Origin: CAZDWZ01 sp964509425
GTDB taxonomy: Bacteria; Bdellovibrionota_C; UBA2361; SZUA-149; CAZDWZ01
Direction: 5' to 3'
Assembly (NCBI GenBank): GCA_964509425.1
Contig: CAZDWZ010000006.1
Coordinates: forward strand, 62,001-126,000
Length of the DNA: 64,000 bases
This document shows, in pieces, positions 36,244 to 44,661 of the stretch. The number at the start of each line of letters is the position of its first letter. Position 1 is the stretch's first letter. The notes beneath the pieces are model-generated. The model saw only the letters and a list, made by a program, of their open reading frames with translations, did no database searches and was not told the origin of the DNA. The translations under genes were made by a program, and so were the position numbers.

Positions 36244-38160
36244 TCAATGAGTTGGTTCCAATGGAATTCCCGCTCCGGCCACAAACGGCAGACCTTTCCC
36301 GAGAAGTGGAGGGGTGTCGTCTGAATCGAGCGGCGCCAGTCGCGGCACCCAATGCGGATTAAATAAACTTGGTTTCTCGTCGGGGCGATTTGGGTTTCTC
36401 AAGTAGTACACTTGGGCGCGAGCGATCGCCGACATGGCATACGGGTTTCCTATGCCGAGGCCACGCATTCCGTGAATCTTATCCCGCTCCTTGGTCCCGA
36501 CCACCGCAATCGAAGGTCCGGAGAGAATTCGCTTATCGTCCGGTCCGCCGCCGCTCGAGCCGGCCGGCCGAGTCTGAGCCCCGTCGGTGGGGTAGTGATA
36601 CAGCGGAAATCCTACGTTATCGACGTCGACTTTCCAGTCATACTTCGGATTCCCTTCTTCTTTCTCTCGTCCGATGTAGTCAATAACATCGGGAATACAC
36701 TCCGCAGGCGGAATGAGCTGATACGAACACACCGGTTCGACGTCTCTCGTGCTGCCGTCCCAGTGATCGTCGACGCGAATCGGCGGGAACATTGGAACAG
36801 GAATCATCGTCGACGCTTCGAGAATGTTGAGGCTGTTTAGTCCGCAGGTGGGAATCGGAATACCAAGCGCGCACGTTTGGAAGCCGTTTGACTTCCAGCT
36901 TTCGAGGAAACGGTCGCCGAAGTTCGGTATCGTCGAGTTCGCGACGTTCTGAATATCGTTGTGACGCTCACCACTCGTATGGCCCTTCGCACCGAACAGA
37001 CCTTCGAAAAGTTCCACGAAGGCGCCGCCGAGAAGTCCGTCGGTCCCAGTCACTTGGAAGTCCAGCCCAAAGAAATTCACCTCCCGATATCGGCGGCGGG
37101 CGATAAATGGAACGTGATCTTCGTCGGCTTTGTTCTCCTTGCCATCCCGCATCGAAGCGCCAAGCGTGAAATCTATGCTTGCATTGCAGTTGTAGTCAGA
37201 GAAAACGTTTAAGAAATCTTCGCCCTCGCAAACGATATCGAGTGCCGTCTCCAGTCCTCCGAGCGGAAGGATGTTCCCGAGCGAGAAGTTTCTCAGGAGG
37301 TCTTTCTCACCATCCCGTGTCCGGCCCGCGGTAAACTTGTCGAGTGATGCCTCGGTCGTCGCGGTGAGATACAGCGGATGCTTATCCTCATCGGGAGCCG
37401 TTCCCGCCATTTTGTTGAATGCTTCGCTGAAGTTCGAGAACGGAGCATCACGGGCATCCGGGTCGCGGATGATGTAGTCGACGGCCTTTGCCAGCTCATC
37501 GGCCGAAACGGCCTCCGCAGCGAGTCCGAGAACCGTGGTCGTCACGGCATTCGCATCCACCTTCTTTGCCACCTCTTTAATCACTTCCGACCGAGATGCT
37601 TGGAGCGCCGCAAAAAGCAGCCCGTGGTACATGCTGAGAATATCAGTGTTGTAGAGCTCGATATATTGGTTGAGATCCTGCGAGTCATCGTCCTGGGGGA
37701 AAATTTCGTTCAAAAAAGAATTGAACGTATGGAGCGGACTATGAACTCCAGTCTTTAAAAGATCGATGAAGGTATCGAGGTTCGTCCCGATCGCCGTCGT
37801 AAATGGAAAGAGAATAAGTATCGCGTCTATCTGATAGAGAAGTGACACAATCGCTGCCATTGCATGATCGTCTGCGTCAACCACGGCCCAAACGGCAGTA
37901 TTAAACGCCATAGAATCGTAGTTCGCGATCATCGCCCGATTGAGATAGGCGCTAAGATTCATGTAGCGGGCTTCAACCGTCGCCGCCGAGTAGGCCGCCG
38001 AATCAACTGCGTCTTGCAGCTGGATCTTCTCAGCGACCATGATCCCGACGTTTGCAACGCTAATCGAGACCATGAACAGCGCGAGACAGACGATCAACCC
38101 GATGACCAGAACTTGGCCTCGCTCGGATTTTATTTCGTCAATCGGGATCGAAAATTCCAT
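36244..38160 (-). CDS. TadG-like pilus-assembly protein with large ectodomain
   Basis: 638 residues. The N-terminus SERGQVLVIGLIVCLALFMV with VEKIQLQDAVDSAAYSAA-type sequence just after the helix is the Tad/TadG N-terminal family. The remaining 580 residues include helical and coiled parts and a few cysteines (NAVWAVVDADD; QTCALGIPIPTCGLN). No von Willebrand A motif (DxSxS) is evident, unlike classical TadG. Ribosome site CAGGAG lies five bases before the ATG at 38160, 12 bp after the Flp-TadE stop. Possibly a pseudopilin-like tip or anchor component. Confidence 0.82.
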   Translation of the reverse strand: MEFSIPIDEIKSERGQVLVIGLIVCLALFMVSISVANVGIMVAEKIQLQDAVDSAAYSAATVEARYMNLSAYLNRAMIANYDSMAFNTAVWAVVDADDHAMAAIVSLLYQIDAILILFPFTTAIGTNLDTFIDLLKTGVHSPLHTFNSFLNEIFPQDDDSQDLNQYIELYNTDILSMYHGLLFAALQASRSEVIKEVAKKVDANAVTTTVLGLAAEAVSADELAKAVDYIIRDPDARDAPFSNFSEAFNKMAGTAPDEDKHPLYLTATTEASLDKFTAGRTRDGEKDLLRNFSLGNILPLGGLETALDIVCEGEDFLNVFSDYNCNASIDFTLGASMRDGKENKADEDHVPFIARRRYREVNFFGLDFQVTGTDGLLGGAFVELFEGLFGAKGHTSGERHNDIQNVANSTIPNFGDRFLESWKSNGFQTCALGIPIPTCGLNSLNILEASTMIPVPMFPPIRVDDHWDGSTRDVEPVCSYQLIPPAECIPDVIDYIGREKEEGNPKYDWKVDVDNVGFPLYHYPTDGAQTRPAGSSGGGPDDKRILSGPSIAVVGTKERDKIHGMRGLGIGNPYAMSAIARAQVYYLRNPNRPDEKPSLFNPHWVPRLAPLDSDDTPPLLGKGLPFVAGAGIPLEPTH

Positions 38161-38172
38161 TACACTCCTGAC

Positions 38173-39312
38173 CTAAGAGAGATCCGACTGCATTCTCATG
38201 GTGTACACTCCCACCAGCGGAACCCGAAATTCTTTATCCGCCAGGTTCCCGCCCCGGCGAGCTTGATTCGTTTCCGCGGAGAGCTGATTCACGGTCTGGC
38301 CTTGATATCCGCCTTCTTGTTTGATCATCATAAAAACACGAAAGATGATTCGGTTAACGAGCGGAATGACCATTTGATAAAGATGGGTAACTTTGACCGT
38401 GATGATTGCCTTCGGGGTATCCCGTGGGTCGTCGAAGGTGACGACGCCTTCGGCACCAGTCCTTCGAATGAGCTCGACCTTCGTGATCGGCTCATTAAAA
38501 AAGCTGAGCACCGGTAAGTTGTCGGTCGCTTTGGCACCAAGATAATTGTCGACGGTACCGCGAATCGTGTCCGCTCTTCCGTGACTTGGAAAAGTTGCGA
38601 GCAAGGAAAGCCGCGCGGCTTCCTCCATCTTCTCCTGGCTGCCGCCGTGGACGATTGCCGCGCGTGCTGCGTTGTATGCGGCGTATCGGACAAGGGAATA
38701 GGCGTTTAACACCATCGCGAGCTGCATCACGCCCAGAATGACGAAGAAAAACGTTATGGCGCAGAGACAGAACTCCACCATCGCCTGTCCGCTCTCGCCG
38801 CCGTCTTTCTTTTTCTTTTTCCGCATGGACCGGATTACAATTACAACTCCCAATCCCACCACGACCCCGGCTATCGTCAGCAAGGTCGACATCGAAATCT
38901 GAATCTCGTTCACCGGCGAGGAGCCGGTCGTGTCTCCGACTCCGGTTCTTAGCTCGTCGACTTTCTCGTCGAGGCCGGCGGGCGGAAGATCTCCTCCACC
39001 ACTCCCGGAACCCGATTTCGCGGCGCCCTTGGCTCCTCCGCCTCCACCTTCGCGGGTTGTCGCAGGATGCTCCCGGGTGTCGGCGCCCGATGGCGAGCCG
39101 CCACTTCCGGATTCTCCTTTGTCCCGACCCTTCCCTACCACCTGGATCTCTTCTGTGGCATTCCGGAACTGGCCGAAGATACTACCGCCAAAGTACCGAA
39201 GCCCGAGAATAACCGCGATAGCAACGATAATAACGATGATGATGTACTCGGCCATTCCCTGGCCGCTTTCATCAGAACGCGGTATCGCCACGGGCCTCCC
39301 CGGCAAGAGCAT
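38173..39312 (-). CDS. Flp-pilin/TadE fusion with two prepilin-peptidase-type sites
   Basis: 379 residues from ATG 39312 (or GTG 39291, with GGGGAGG three bases upstream). An in-frame ATG at 39432 lies upstream of the terminator and is less likely. First comes G^QGMAEYIIIVIIVAIAV (site after residue 17), almost the same as the pilin at 39588 including FxQFxNATEE. A Gly/Ser/Lys linker of about 80 residues follows, then a membrane helix (about 141-160), a basic stretch RSMRKKKKKD, and a second motif G^QAMVEF (site after residue 175) with a TadE helix and ectodomain. If both sites are cleaved one gene yields two pilins plus a linker; if not, the protein crosses the membrane three times. Confidence 0.85.
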   Translation of the reverse strand: MLLPGRPVAIPRSDESGQGMAEYIIIVIIVAIAVILGLRYFGGSIFGQFRNATEEIQVVGKGRDKGESGSGGSPSGADTREHPATTREGGGGGAKGAAKSGSGSGGGDLPPAGLDEKVDELRTGVGDTTGSSPVNEIQISMSTLLTIAGVVVGLGVVIVIRSMRKKKKKDGGESGQAMVEFCLCAITFFFVILGVMQLAMVLNAYSLVRYAAYNAARAAIVHGGSQEKMEEAARLSLLATFPSHGRADTIRGTVDNYLGAKATDNLPVLSFFNEPITKVELIRRTGAEGVVTFDDPRDTPKAIITVKVTHLYQMVIPLVNRIIFRVFMMIKQEGGYQGQTVNQLSAETNQARRGGNLADKEFRVPLVGVYTMRMQSDLS

Positions 39313-39313
39313 T

Positions 39314-39381
39314 AAAAAAAAAGGGCAGTCTCCCCGACTGGTGTTTCGTCCGTGCGAACTCCTCAGCCAAGCAAACTGCCC
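39314..39381 (-). terminator. Terminator-like structured leader before the Flp-TadE gene
   Basis: In the minus-strand RNA GGGCAGTTT pairs with AGACTGCCC (one G-U pair), enclosing a 41-base loop, followed by nine Ts (39314-39322). The T-run ends two bases before the ATG at 39312. Inside, CAGTC and GACTG can form an alternative hairpin that would break the outer stem. This is the layout of an attenuator or riboswitch expression platform, although no known class is recognised. It also could simply reduce read-through from the upstream flp gene. Confidence 0.7.
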
Positions 39382-39493
39382 GATCCAACATAGGTCTCCG
39401 CCGCCTAGAAGATGTCCCTCACCACTGAACATTCCCGATACAGAAACTCGGCCGCGCGAGTAGTCACTGCGAAGCCAGGGCCCAGTTTGAAAC

Positions 39494-39543
39494 GTTTCGG
39501 GCGTCTTTCCGGCTCCGGAAGAAACCGGGAAGCCGCCCGAAAC
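39494..39543 (-). other. Strong hairpin after the flp gene
   Basis: The arms GTTTCGGGCG and CGCCCGAAAC are perfect 10-base complements with an inner CCGGTTTCTTCCGGAGCCGG structure, 45 bases after the flp stop. There is no T-run, so it is more likely an RNA-stabilising or processing hairpin than a simple terminator. It would favour high flp levels over downstream genes. Confidence 0.75.
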
Positions 39544-39587
39544 TCAGGAGAATTCGGCTCGGATGAAGCCGAAAGCTGGTGCCGACA

Positions 39588-39785
39588 TCAGCCGCTGGTT
39601 GCGGTACCTGATTGCAAGGTGTCGACTTCTTCCGTTGCGTTTTGAAACTGGTTGAAAACGCTCTTTCCGAAGAGACGGATTGCGACGAGAACAATGATCG
39701 CGACAAGGATAACAATGATGATGTATTCGGCCATCCCTTGACCGCGTTCACTCTTCCTCAGAGCGGCAAATCTTGTCAGTTCCAT
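39588..39785 (-). CDS. flp: Flp-family major prepilin (putative)
   Basis: 65 residues: leader (MELTRFAALRKSERG), the cleavage motif G^QGMAEY with Glu at +5 and Tyr at +6, a hydrophobic helix (IIIVILVAIIVLVAIRLFGK) and a short hydrophilic tail (QFQNATEEVDT). All the Flp/type IVb features are present. It is first in the minus-strand block and is followed by a strong hairpin and then a terminator, as expected for an abundant subunit. The Flp part of the adjacent fusion gene is a close duplicate. Confidence 0.9.
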   Translation of the reverse strand: MELTRFAALRKSERGQGMAEYIIIVILVAIIVLVAIRLFGKSVFNQFQNATEEVDTLQSGTATSG

Positions 39786-39949
39786 GCGTGAATCTTCCTC
39801 ACTGTTAGAAATATTGTTTTCCCACTCTCCAAAAAAGGGGAGTTGAACGAAGCAGGTTTATCCCTAACTCATATAGAATGTAAACTTCGAATTCGGGATG
39901 ATTTGCTCTCCCGGTGGGAGAATAATTGAAAGAGGCATAAGCGTACCAA

Positions 39950-40915
39950 ATGGCTGTTGCAAATCTTAAGATCGCCGAGATCGCGAACCACTCACCTGCC
40001 GACGTCCTGACCTCTCCGGCTTCTCTTCCGGCGCGCGTTATCGCTGCGATCATCGACTATATTGTCGTGAGCGGCCTCTTCATTGCCGTATCAACTCTGT
40101 TCCCTGAAAGTTTACCGTCAGGGATTGCGGTATTCGCGGTCGGCGCGCTCTACTTCTCCCTCGCGCACAGCTTCGTCGGCAAAGGCCAAACCATCGGGAA
40201 AGCTCTCCTCGGCCTGAGAGTCTACCCGGTGTCGGGCGTGGGGCACCTCACATTTTCGGCCGCATTCCTCCGGTATTTCCTCCTCTTCGGCATCTTGATT
40301 GTGATCTCGGAGGCTCCGCCGGCGCTCTACCGGGAGAGAATGGTGGTGGCGCCCTCATGGCAGCTCGAGCTCCACATGCTCGTTGCGTTTGCTTGGTTTT
40401 TTGCAAACACCGCACGAGTGCTCGCGGATTCACTCCACCGAGGATTTCACGATCTCGGTGCCGCATCATGCGTCTTTCGCCCTGAGATTGACGGCGGACA
40501 GCAGATTCCACACAGGCCGAAAGGCTTGACCACCAAGGTCGTGCTTGCCGCCGCCCTCCTCAGCGCGCTGCCTTGGTGGCTCGGTCTCGGGCGTCCGCCG
40601 GCAGTCGAAGAGATTCTCATGAAGCGTTACCCTCTCGAAAAAACACTAAACATCCGCTTGCTGAATGCTCAGGCGACACCTGATGAGATCCTCATCGAAG
40701 CACTCATCCTGCGATCGGACTCCCTTCGCTCCAAGCACGGGAGAGATGAGTTTTCCCGATCGGCGGCTATTCTTTTGCATCGCTCCCCTGGGTCGCCCAA
40801 GTTGCGGTTCCGTCTCTACTCGAATCCGGGGGAGGAGCCTCTGACACAAAACGGGCAGCCTTTGGAAGTCGTGCTCGATTCTGATAGCATCTCGAGTGCC
40901 GCACCCGATGCGTAG
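39950..40915 (+). CDS. RDD-family membrane protein
   Basis: 321 residues. The RDD domain (about 25-180) has LPARVIAAIIDYIVVSGLFI (the Arg-Asp signature), then GQTIGKALLGLRV and a later RGFHDLGAASCVF-type segment. The C-terminal 130 residues form a basic soluble domain after another helix (VVLAAALLSALPWWLGL). The function of RDD proteins is mostly unknown; some are transporters or co-located with secretion systems. It is divergent from the flp pilin with 164 bp between, a region that should hold both promoters. Confidence 0.8.
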   Translation: MAVANLKIAEIANHSPADVLTSPASLPARVIAAIIDYIVVSGLFIAVSTLFPESLPSGIAVFAVGALYFSLAHSFVGKGQTIGKALLGLRVYPVSGVGHLTFSAAFLRYFLLFGILIVISEAPPALYRERMVVAPSWQLELHMLVAFAWFFANTARVLADSLHRGFHDLGAASCVFRPEIDGGQQIPHRPKGLTTKVVLAAALLSALPWWLGLGRPPAVEEILMKRYPLEKTLNIRLLNAQATPDEILIEALILRSDSLRSKHGRDEFSRSAAILLHRSPGSPKLRFRLYSNPGEEPLTQNGQPLEVVLDSDSISSAAPDA

Positions 40916-41146
40916 CGGCGGGTTTGCAAACAATTTGCATCAGTTTCCGCAAAGTGGGGGTTTTGAAAAATCCGCGAATGCGGCAACAGGTGATCCGGAC
41001 ATTTGGAGCCTGACGACGAGCCATTCCGGCAAAGCCGGCAACGTTTTATGCTCTGAGAACATCAGGTTTGATGCCGGGTTATTTGCAATTCAAATTTTAC
41101 GAAGCTGCAAAAAGATTAAAGAAAATCGTCCGCTCACTTCACCGCT

Positions 41147-44100
41147 ATGAAATCGACAGTCTCTCCCGATCATCCGTTCTTGAAGCTCCTCCGCGAGAGG
41201 ATCCTCATTTGCGACGGCGCGATGGGGACGGAGATCCAGAAACGACCGCTCACGACGGCGGACTTCGACGACTTGGAAGGGTTAAACGAGATACTCTGCA
41301 TCACACGCCCGGATGTCATCCGCGAAATTCACGAGAGCTATCTCGCCGCCGGTGCCGATGTCATCGAAACAAATTCCTTCGGCTCGACCTCCGTCGTGCT
41401 CAGTGAATACGATCAGGGGTCGCGAGCCTACGAATTCAATCTTGCCGCGGCAAAGGTCGCGAGACAGGCTGCCGATTCGTATAGCACCGAGAGTCACCCT
41501 CGATTCGTCTCCGGCGCTATCGGGCCGACGACAAAGCTCCTGTCTCTCGGGCACATAGACTACGACACGATGCACAAAGCATTCGCGGAACAGGCGAAAG
41601 GCTTACTCGACGGCGGAGTCGATTTATTCCAGATCGAAACCTGCCAAGATCCGCTCCAGATCAAAGCTGCGGTGCAAGGGGTCTTGGATGCTTTTCAGGC
41701 GACCGGGCGAGCGGTACCGATCTTCGTACAGATAACGATCGAGACCATCGGTACGATGTTGGTTGGAACCGACGCGTTTGCGGCGCTGACTGTACTCGAG
41801 TTTCTTCCCGTAGACGGAATCGGATTAAACTGCGCCACCGGCCCCGATCTGATGCGGGAACATCTCCGAGTGCTGACGAATTCCACGACTCGATTCGTCT
41901 CTGTATTACCGAATGCGGGGTTGCCGAGGAACGTCGGAGGCCGCGCAGTTTACGACCTCACTCCCGTTCACTTCGCCGACGCACTCTCCGACTTTGCCGT
42001 GCAGTTTGGAGTGAATATGCTTGGTGGGTGTTGCGGAACGACCCCCGAGCATATCCGCGTTCTCCGCGAGCGCGTGCAAGAAATTACTCCCAGAACCCGA
42101 AAGACCAGCTTTCAGCCGCACGTCGCGTCGCTTTATCAAGCGGTTCCGCTCGACCAAGAGGGGACTTCTCCGCTGTACGTGGGCGAACGCACGAACGCGA
42201 ACGGCTCGAAGAAATTCCGCGAGCTCCTCCTCGCGGAGAACTGGGAAGCCATTGTCGAAATGGCGAAGGAGCAGGAAGACGAAGGATCGCATGTCATCGA
42301 CGTTTGCACCGCCTACGTAGGTCGCGACGAGGTTCGCGACATGACGAACATCCTCTCGAGGATCGCGACGCAGGTAAACGTCCCGATTATGATCGACTCG
42401 ACACAGCTCGACGTCCTCGAAGCGGGGCTCAAGTTGCTCGGGGGCCGAGCAATTATTAACTCGATTAATCTTGAGGACGGGGAGAAGAAGTTCGACCAGA
42501 TTGCCACCCTCGCGAAACAGTTCGGAGCAGCTCTTGTTGCCCTGACGATTGACGAAGAAGGCATGGCGAAAACCGCCAAGCGAAAACTCGCCCTTGCTCA
42601 GCGGATGCTTGATCTCATCACCAATCGACACGGGATGGCGCCGAACGTCCTTTTGTTCGATCCACTCACCTTTACGATTGCTTCAGGAGATGAAGACAGT
42701 CGAGACGCCGGAATTCAAACGCTCGAAGGTATCTCCCTCATCAAAAAACACCTTCCAGGCACGCGAACGATCCTCGGGCTCTCCAATATTTCGTTTGGGC
42801 TCAAGCCCTATGCTCGACAAATTCTAAACTCTGTCTTCCTCGAAGAAGCGATCAATTACGGGCTTGACTCCGCAATCCTCCACGCGAATAAAATTATTCC
42901 GGTACATCAGATAGCTCCGGAGGATGTCGAGGTCGCTCAAGACCTGATTCACAATCGTCGGACCGCCGATTATGATCCACTGTTCGTGTTCGTCGAGCGC
43001 TTCACGGGAGCGAACGCCGTCACGCAGACGGACGATTCGTCGGAGGCCGAACTGCCGATTGAGGAGATTCTTAAGAATCGAATCATTCAGGGGAAGAAAA
43101 CAAACATCGACGTCCCGCTCAATCGTGCGCTCCAGCGATACCAACCACTTGAGATCATCAACACCATTCTTTTGGAAGGCATGAAGGTCGTCGGAGATCT
43201 CTTCGGCGCCGGAAAAATGCAATTGCCATTCGTGCTGCAATCCGCGGAGACGATGAAGGCGGCGGTCGCCTTCCTCGAAAAGTTCATGGACAAGGTGAAC
43301 AGCACTTCAAAGGGAACGATCGTTCTCGCAACCGTGCGGGGCGATGTTCACGATATCGGGAAGAATCTCGTCGATATTATTCTCTCGAACAACGGCTACA
43401 AGGTCGTTAATCTCGGAATCAAGCAATCTCTCGACAACATCCTTGCCGCCGTCGTCGAACACTCCCCGCAGTCCGTCGGACTCTCCGGACTCCTCGTGAA
43501 GTCGACCGTGGTCATGAAAGAGAATCTCGAAGAGATGAGCCGCAAGGAATTCAACCTCCCCGTCATTTGCGGTGGTGCGGCACTGAACCGCGCCTACGTC
43601 GAAGACGATCTTCGTCGCGCATACACCACAGGAAAGGTTTTCTACGGACTCGACGCTTTCACGGGCCTTCGGTTGATGGAAGAGCTCTGTGGACATACTC
43701 CGCCGACGGATCTGACGCTCACCGGCGCCGATCTTCGCGAACGCAGAGGGAAAACACGCGCGGAGAAAGACGAGGCGGCCTTCGACGTTTCGCAGGAATT
43801 CGTCGACGTTGATCTGCCAAAAGCGAAAAATATCCCCGCACCGCCGTTTTGGGGATCGAAGTTGATGGGCCCTGAAGATTTCGACCTTCGAACCTTGTTT
43901 TCATTCGTAAACAAAAAGGCGCTCTACGCGAACCAATGGCACTACCGCCGCACCAAAGACATGTCGACCCTCGAGCACCGGAAGTTTCTCGAAACGGAGA
44001 TCGATCCCAAATTTGATCTCTGGTGCGATCGGATCATTGCTCGCCGCTGGTTAGAACCGAAAGTGATCTACGGCTATTACCCCTGTAACAGCGACAAAAA

Positions 44101-44632
44101 CGACGTTATCATCTTCGAACCGGACTCCGACAAAGAGGTTCTCCGGTTCACGTTTCCAAGGCAGCCTCGAGACCGACGGCGTTGTATCGCTGATTATTTT
44201 CTCCCGCTAAATTCCGGAGAGCGCGATGTGATAGCCATGCACATCGTCACGGTTGGTGATATCGCGACGAAGCAAGAGCAACAACTCTTTCAGGCAAGTC
44301 TCTACGACGATTACTTTCACTTTCACGGTCTTGCGGTAGAGTCAGCGGAGGCGCTCGCGGAATTCCTCCATCGGAAAATCCGGGTAGAGGCGGGGTTCGC
44401 CGACGAGGATTCGGACTCCGTCGAGCAATTGTTCCGCGGTTCGTATCGCGGCTCTCGATACAGCTTCGGCTATCCGGCGTGTCCGAACCTGGAAGACCAA
44501 ACCAAGCTTCTCGACCTCTTGGATGCTTCACGTATCGGCGTTGCCCTTTCTGAAGAATTCCAGCTTGAGCCGGAGCAATCGACTTCGGCGATAATTGTGC
44601 ATCACCAAGAAGCGACGTATTTTAGTATCTAG
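41147..44632 (+). CDS. metH: Cobalamin-dependent methionine synthase
   Basis: 1161 residues, near the normal length of about 1230. It transfers the methyl group from methyl-tetrahydrofolate via cobalamin to homocysteine. Domains in order: homocysteine module (about 1-320) with zinc ligands in GLNCATG and GGCCGT; pterin module (about 340-600) starting VGERTNANGSKKF; B12 cap (about 625-710); B12 domain with DVHDIGKN (cofactor-ligand His near 734); and the reactivation domain from about 850 to the end, with GYYPCNSD and SFGYPACP that bind AdoMet. Unlike many bacteria no separate activation gene is needed. The start is at 41147; there is no strong Shine-Dalgarno. The preceding 230 bp contains only a short hairpin (CCGGC-AAA-GCCGG near 41022) and no recognised riboswitch. 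Confidence 0.97.
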   Translation: MKSTVSPDHPFLKLLRERILICDGAMGTEIQKRPLTTADFDDLEGLNEILCITRPDVIREIHESYLAAGADVIETNSFGSTSVVLSEYDQGSRAYEFNLAAAKVARQAADSYSTESHPRFVSGAIGPTTKLLSLGHIDYDTMHKAFAEQAKGLLDGGVDLFQIETCQDPLQIKAAVQGVLDAFQATGRAVPIFVQITIETIGTMLVGTDAFAALTVLEFLPVDGIGLNCATGPDLMREHLRVLTNSTTRFVSVLPNAGLPRNVGGRAVYDLTPVHFADALSDFAVQFGVNMLGGCCGTTPEHIRVLRERVQEITPRTRKTSFQPHVASLYQAVPLDQEGTSPLYVGERTNANGSKKFRELLLAENWEAIVEMAKEQEDEGSHVIDVCTAYVGRDEVRDMTNILSRIATQVNVPIMIDSTQLDVLEAGLKLLGGRAIINSINLEDGEKKFDQIATLAKQFGAALVALTIDEEGMAKTAKRKLALAQRMLDLITNRHGMAPNVLLFDPLTFTIASGDEDSRDAGIQTLEGISLIKKHLPGTRTILGLSNISFGLKPYARQILNSVFLEEAINYGLDSAILHANKIIPVHQIAPEDVEVAQDLIHNRRTADYDPLFVFVERFTGANAVTQTDDSSEAELPIEEILKNRIIQGKKTNIDVPLNRALQRYQPLEIINTILLEGMKVVGDLFGAGKMQLPFVLQSAETMKAAVAFLEKFMDKVNSTSKGTIVLATVRGDVHDIGKNLVDIILSNNGYKVVNLGIKQSLDNILAAVVEHSPQSVGLSGLLVKSTVVMKENLEEMSRKEFNLPVICGGAALNRAYVEDDLRRAYTTGKVFYGLDAFTGLRLMEELCGHTPPTDLTLTGADLRERRGKTRAEKDEAAFDVSQEFVDVDLPKAKNIPAPPFWGSKLMGPEDFDLRTLFSFVNKKALYANQWHYRRTKDMSTLEHRKFLETEIDPKFDLWCDRIIARRWLEPKVIYGYYPCNSDKNDVIIFEPDSDKEVLRFTFPRQPRDRRRCIADYFLPLNSGERDVIAMHIVTVGDIATKQEQQLFQASLYDDYFHFHGLAVESAEALAEFLHRKIRVEAGFADEDSDSVEQLFRGSYRGSRYSFGYPACPNLEDQTKLLDLLDASRIGVALSEEFQLEPEQSTSAIIVHHQEATYFSI

Positions 44633-44661
44633 GGGGGCGAAAGCTTTCAGGAGAATGAAAA

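Noticed and set aside
39314..39390. Possible hammerhead ribozyme (CTGAGGA, GTTC/GGAC stem, GAAAC, GTC order) in the leader RNA
   Set aside because: The core order is present with a two-pair stem III, but the bases next to the core that should begin stem I are G opposite G and the strands do not pair there; the outer stem is better explained as a terminator.
38173..39432. Start of the Flp-TadE gene at 39432
   Set aside because: That start would place the terminator-like hairpin and T-run inside coding sequence and add 40 residues unlike a pilin leader; ATG 39312 or GTG 39291 fits better.
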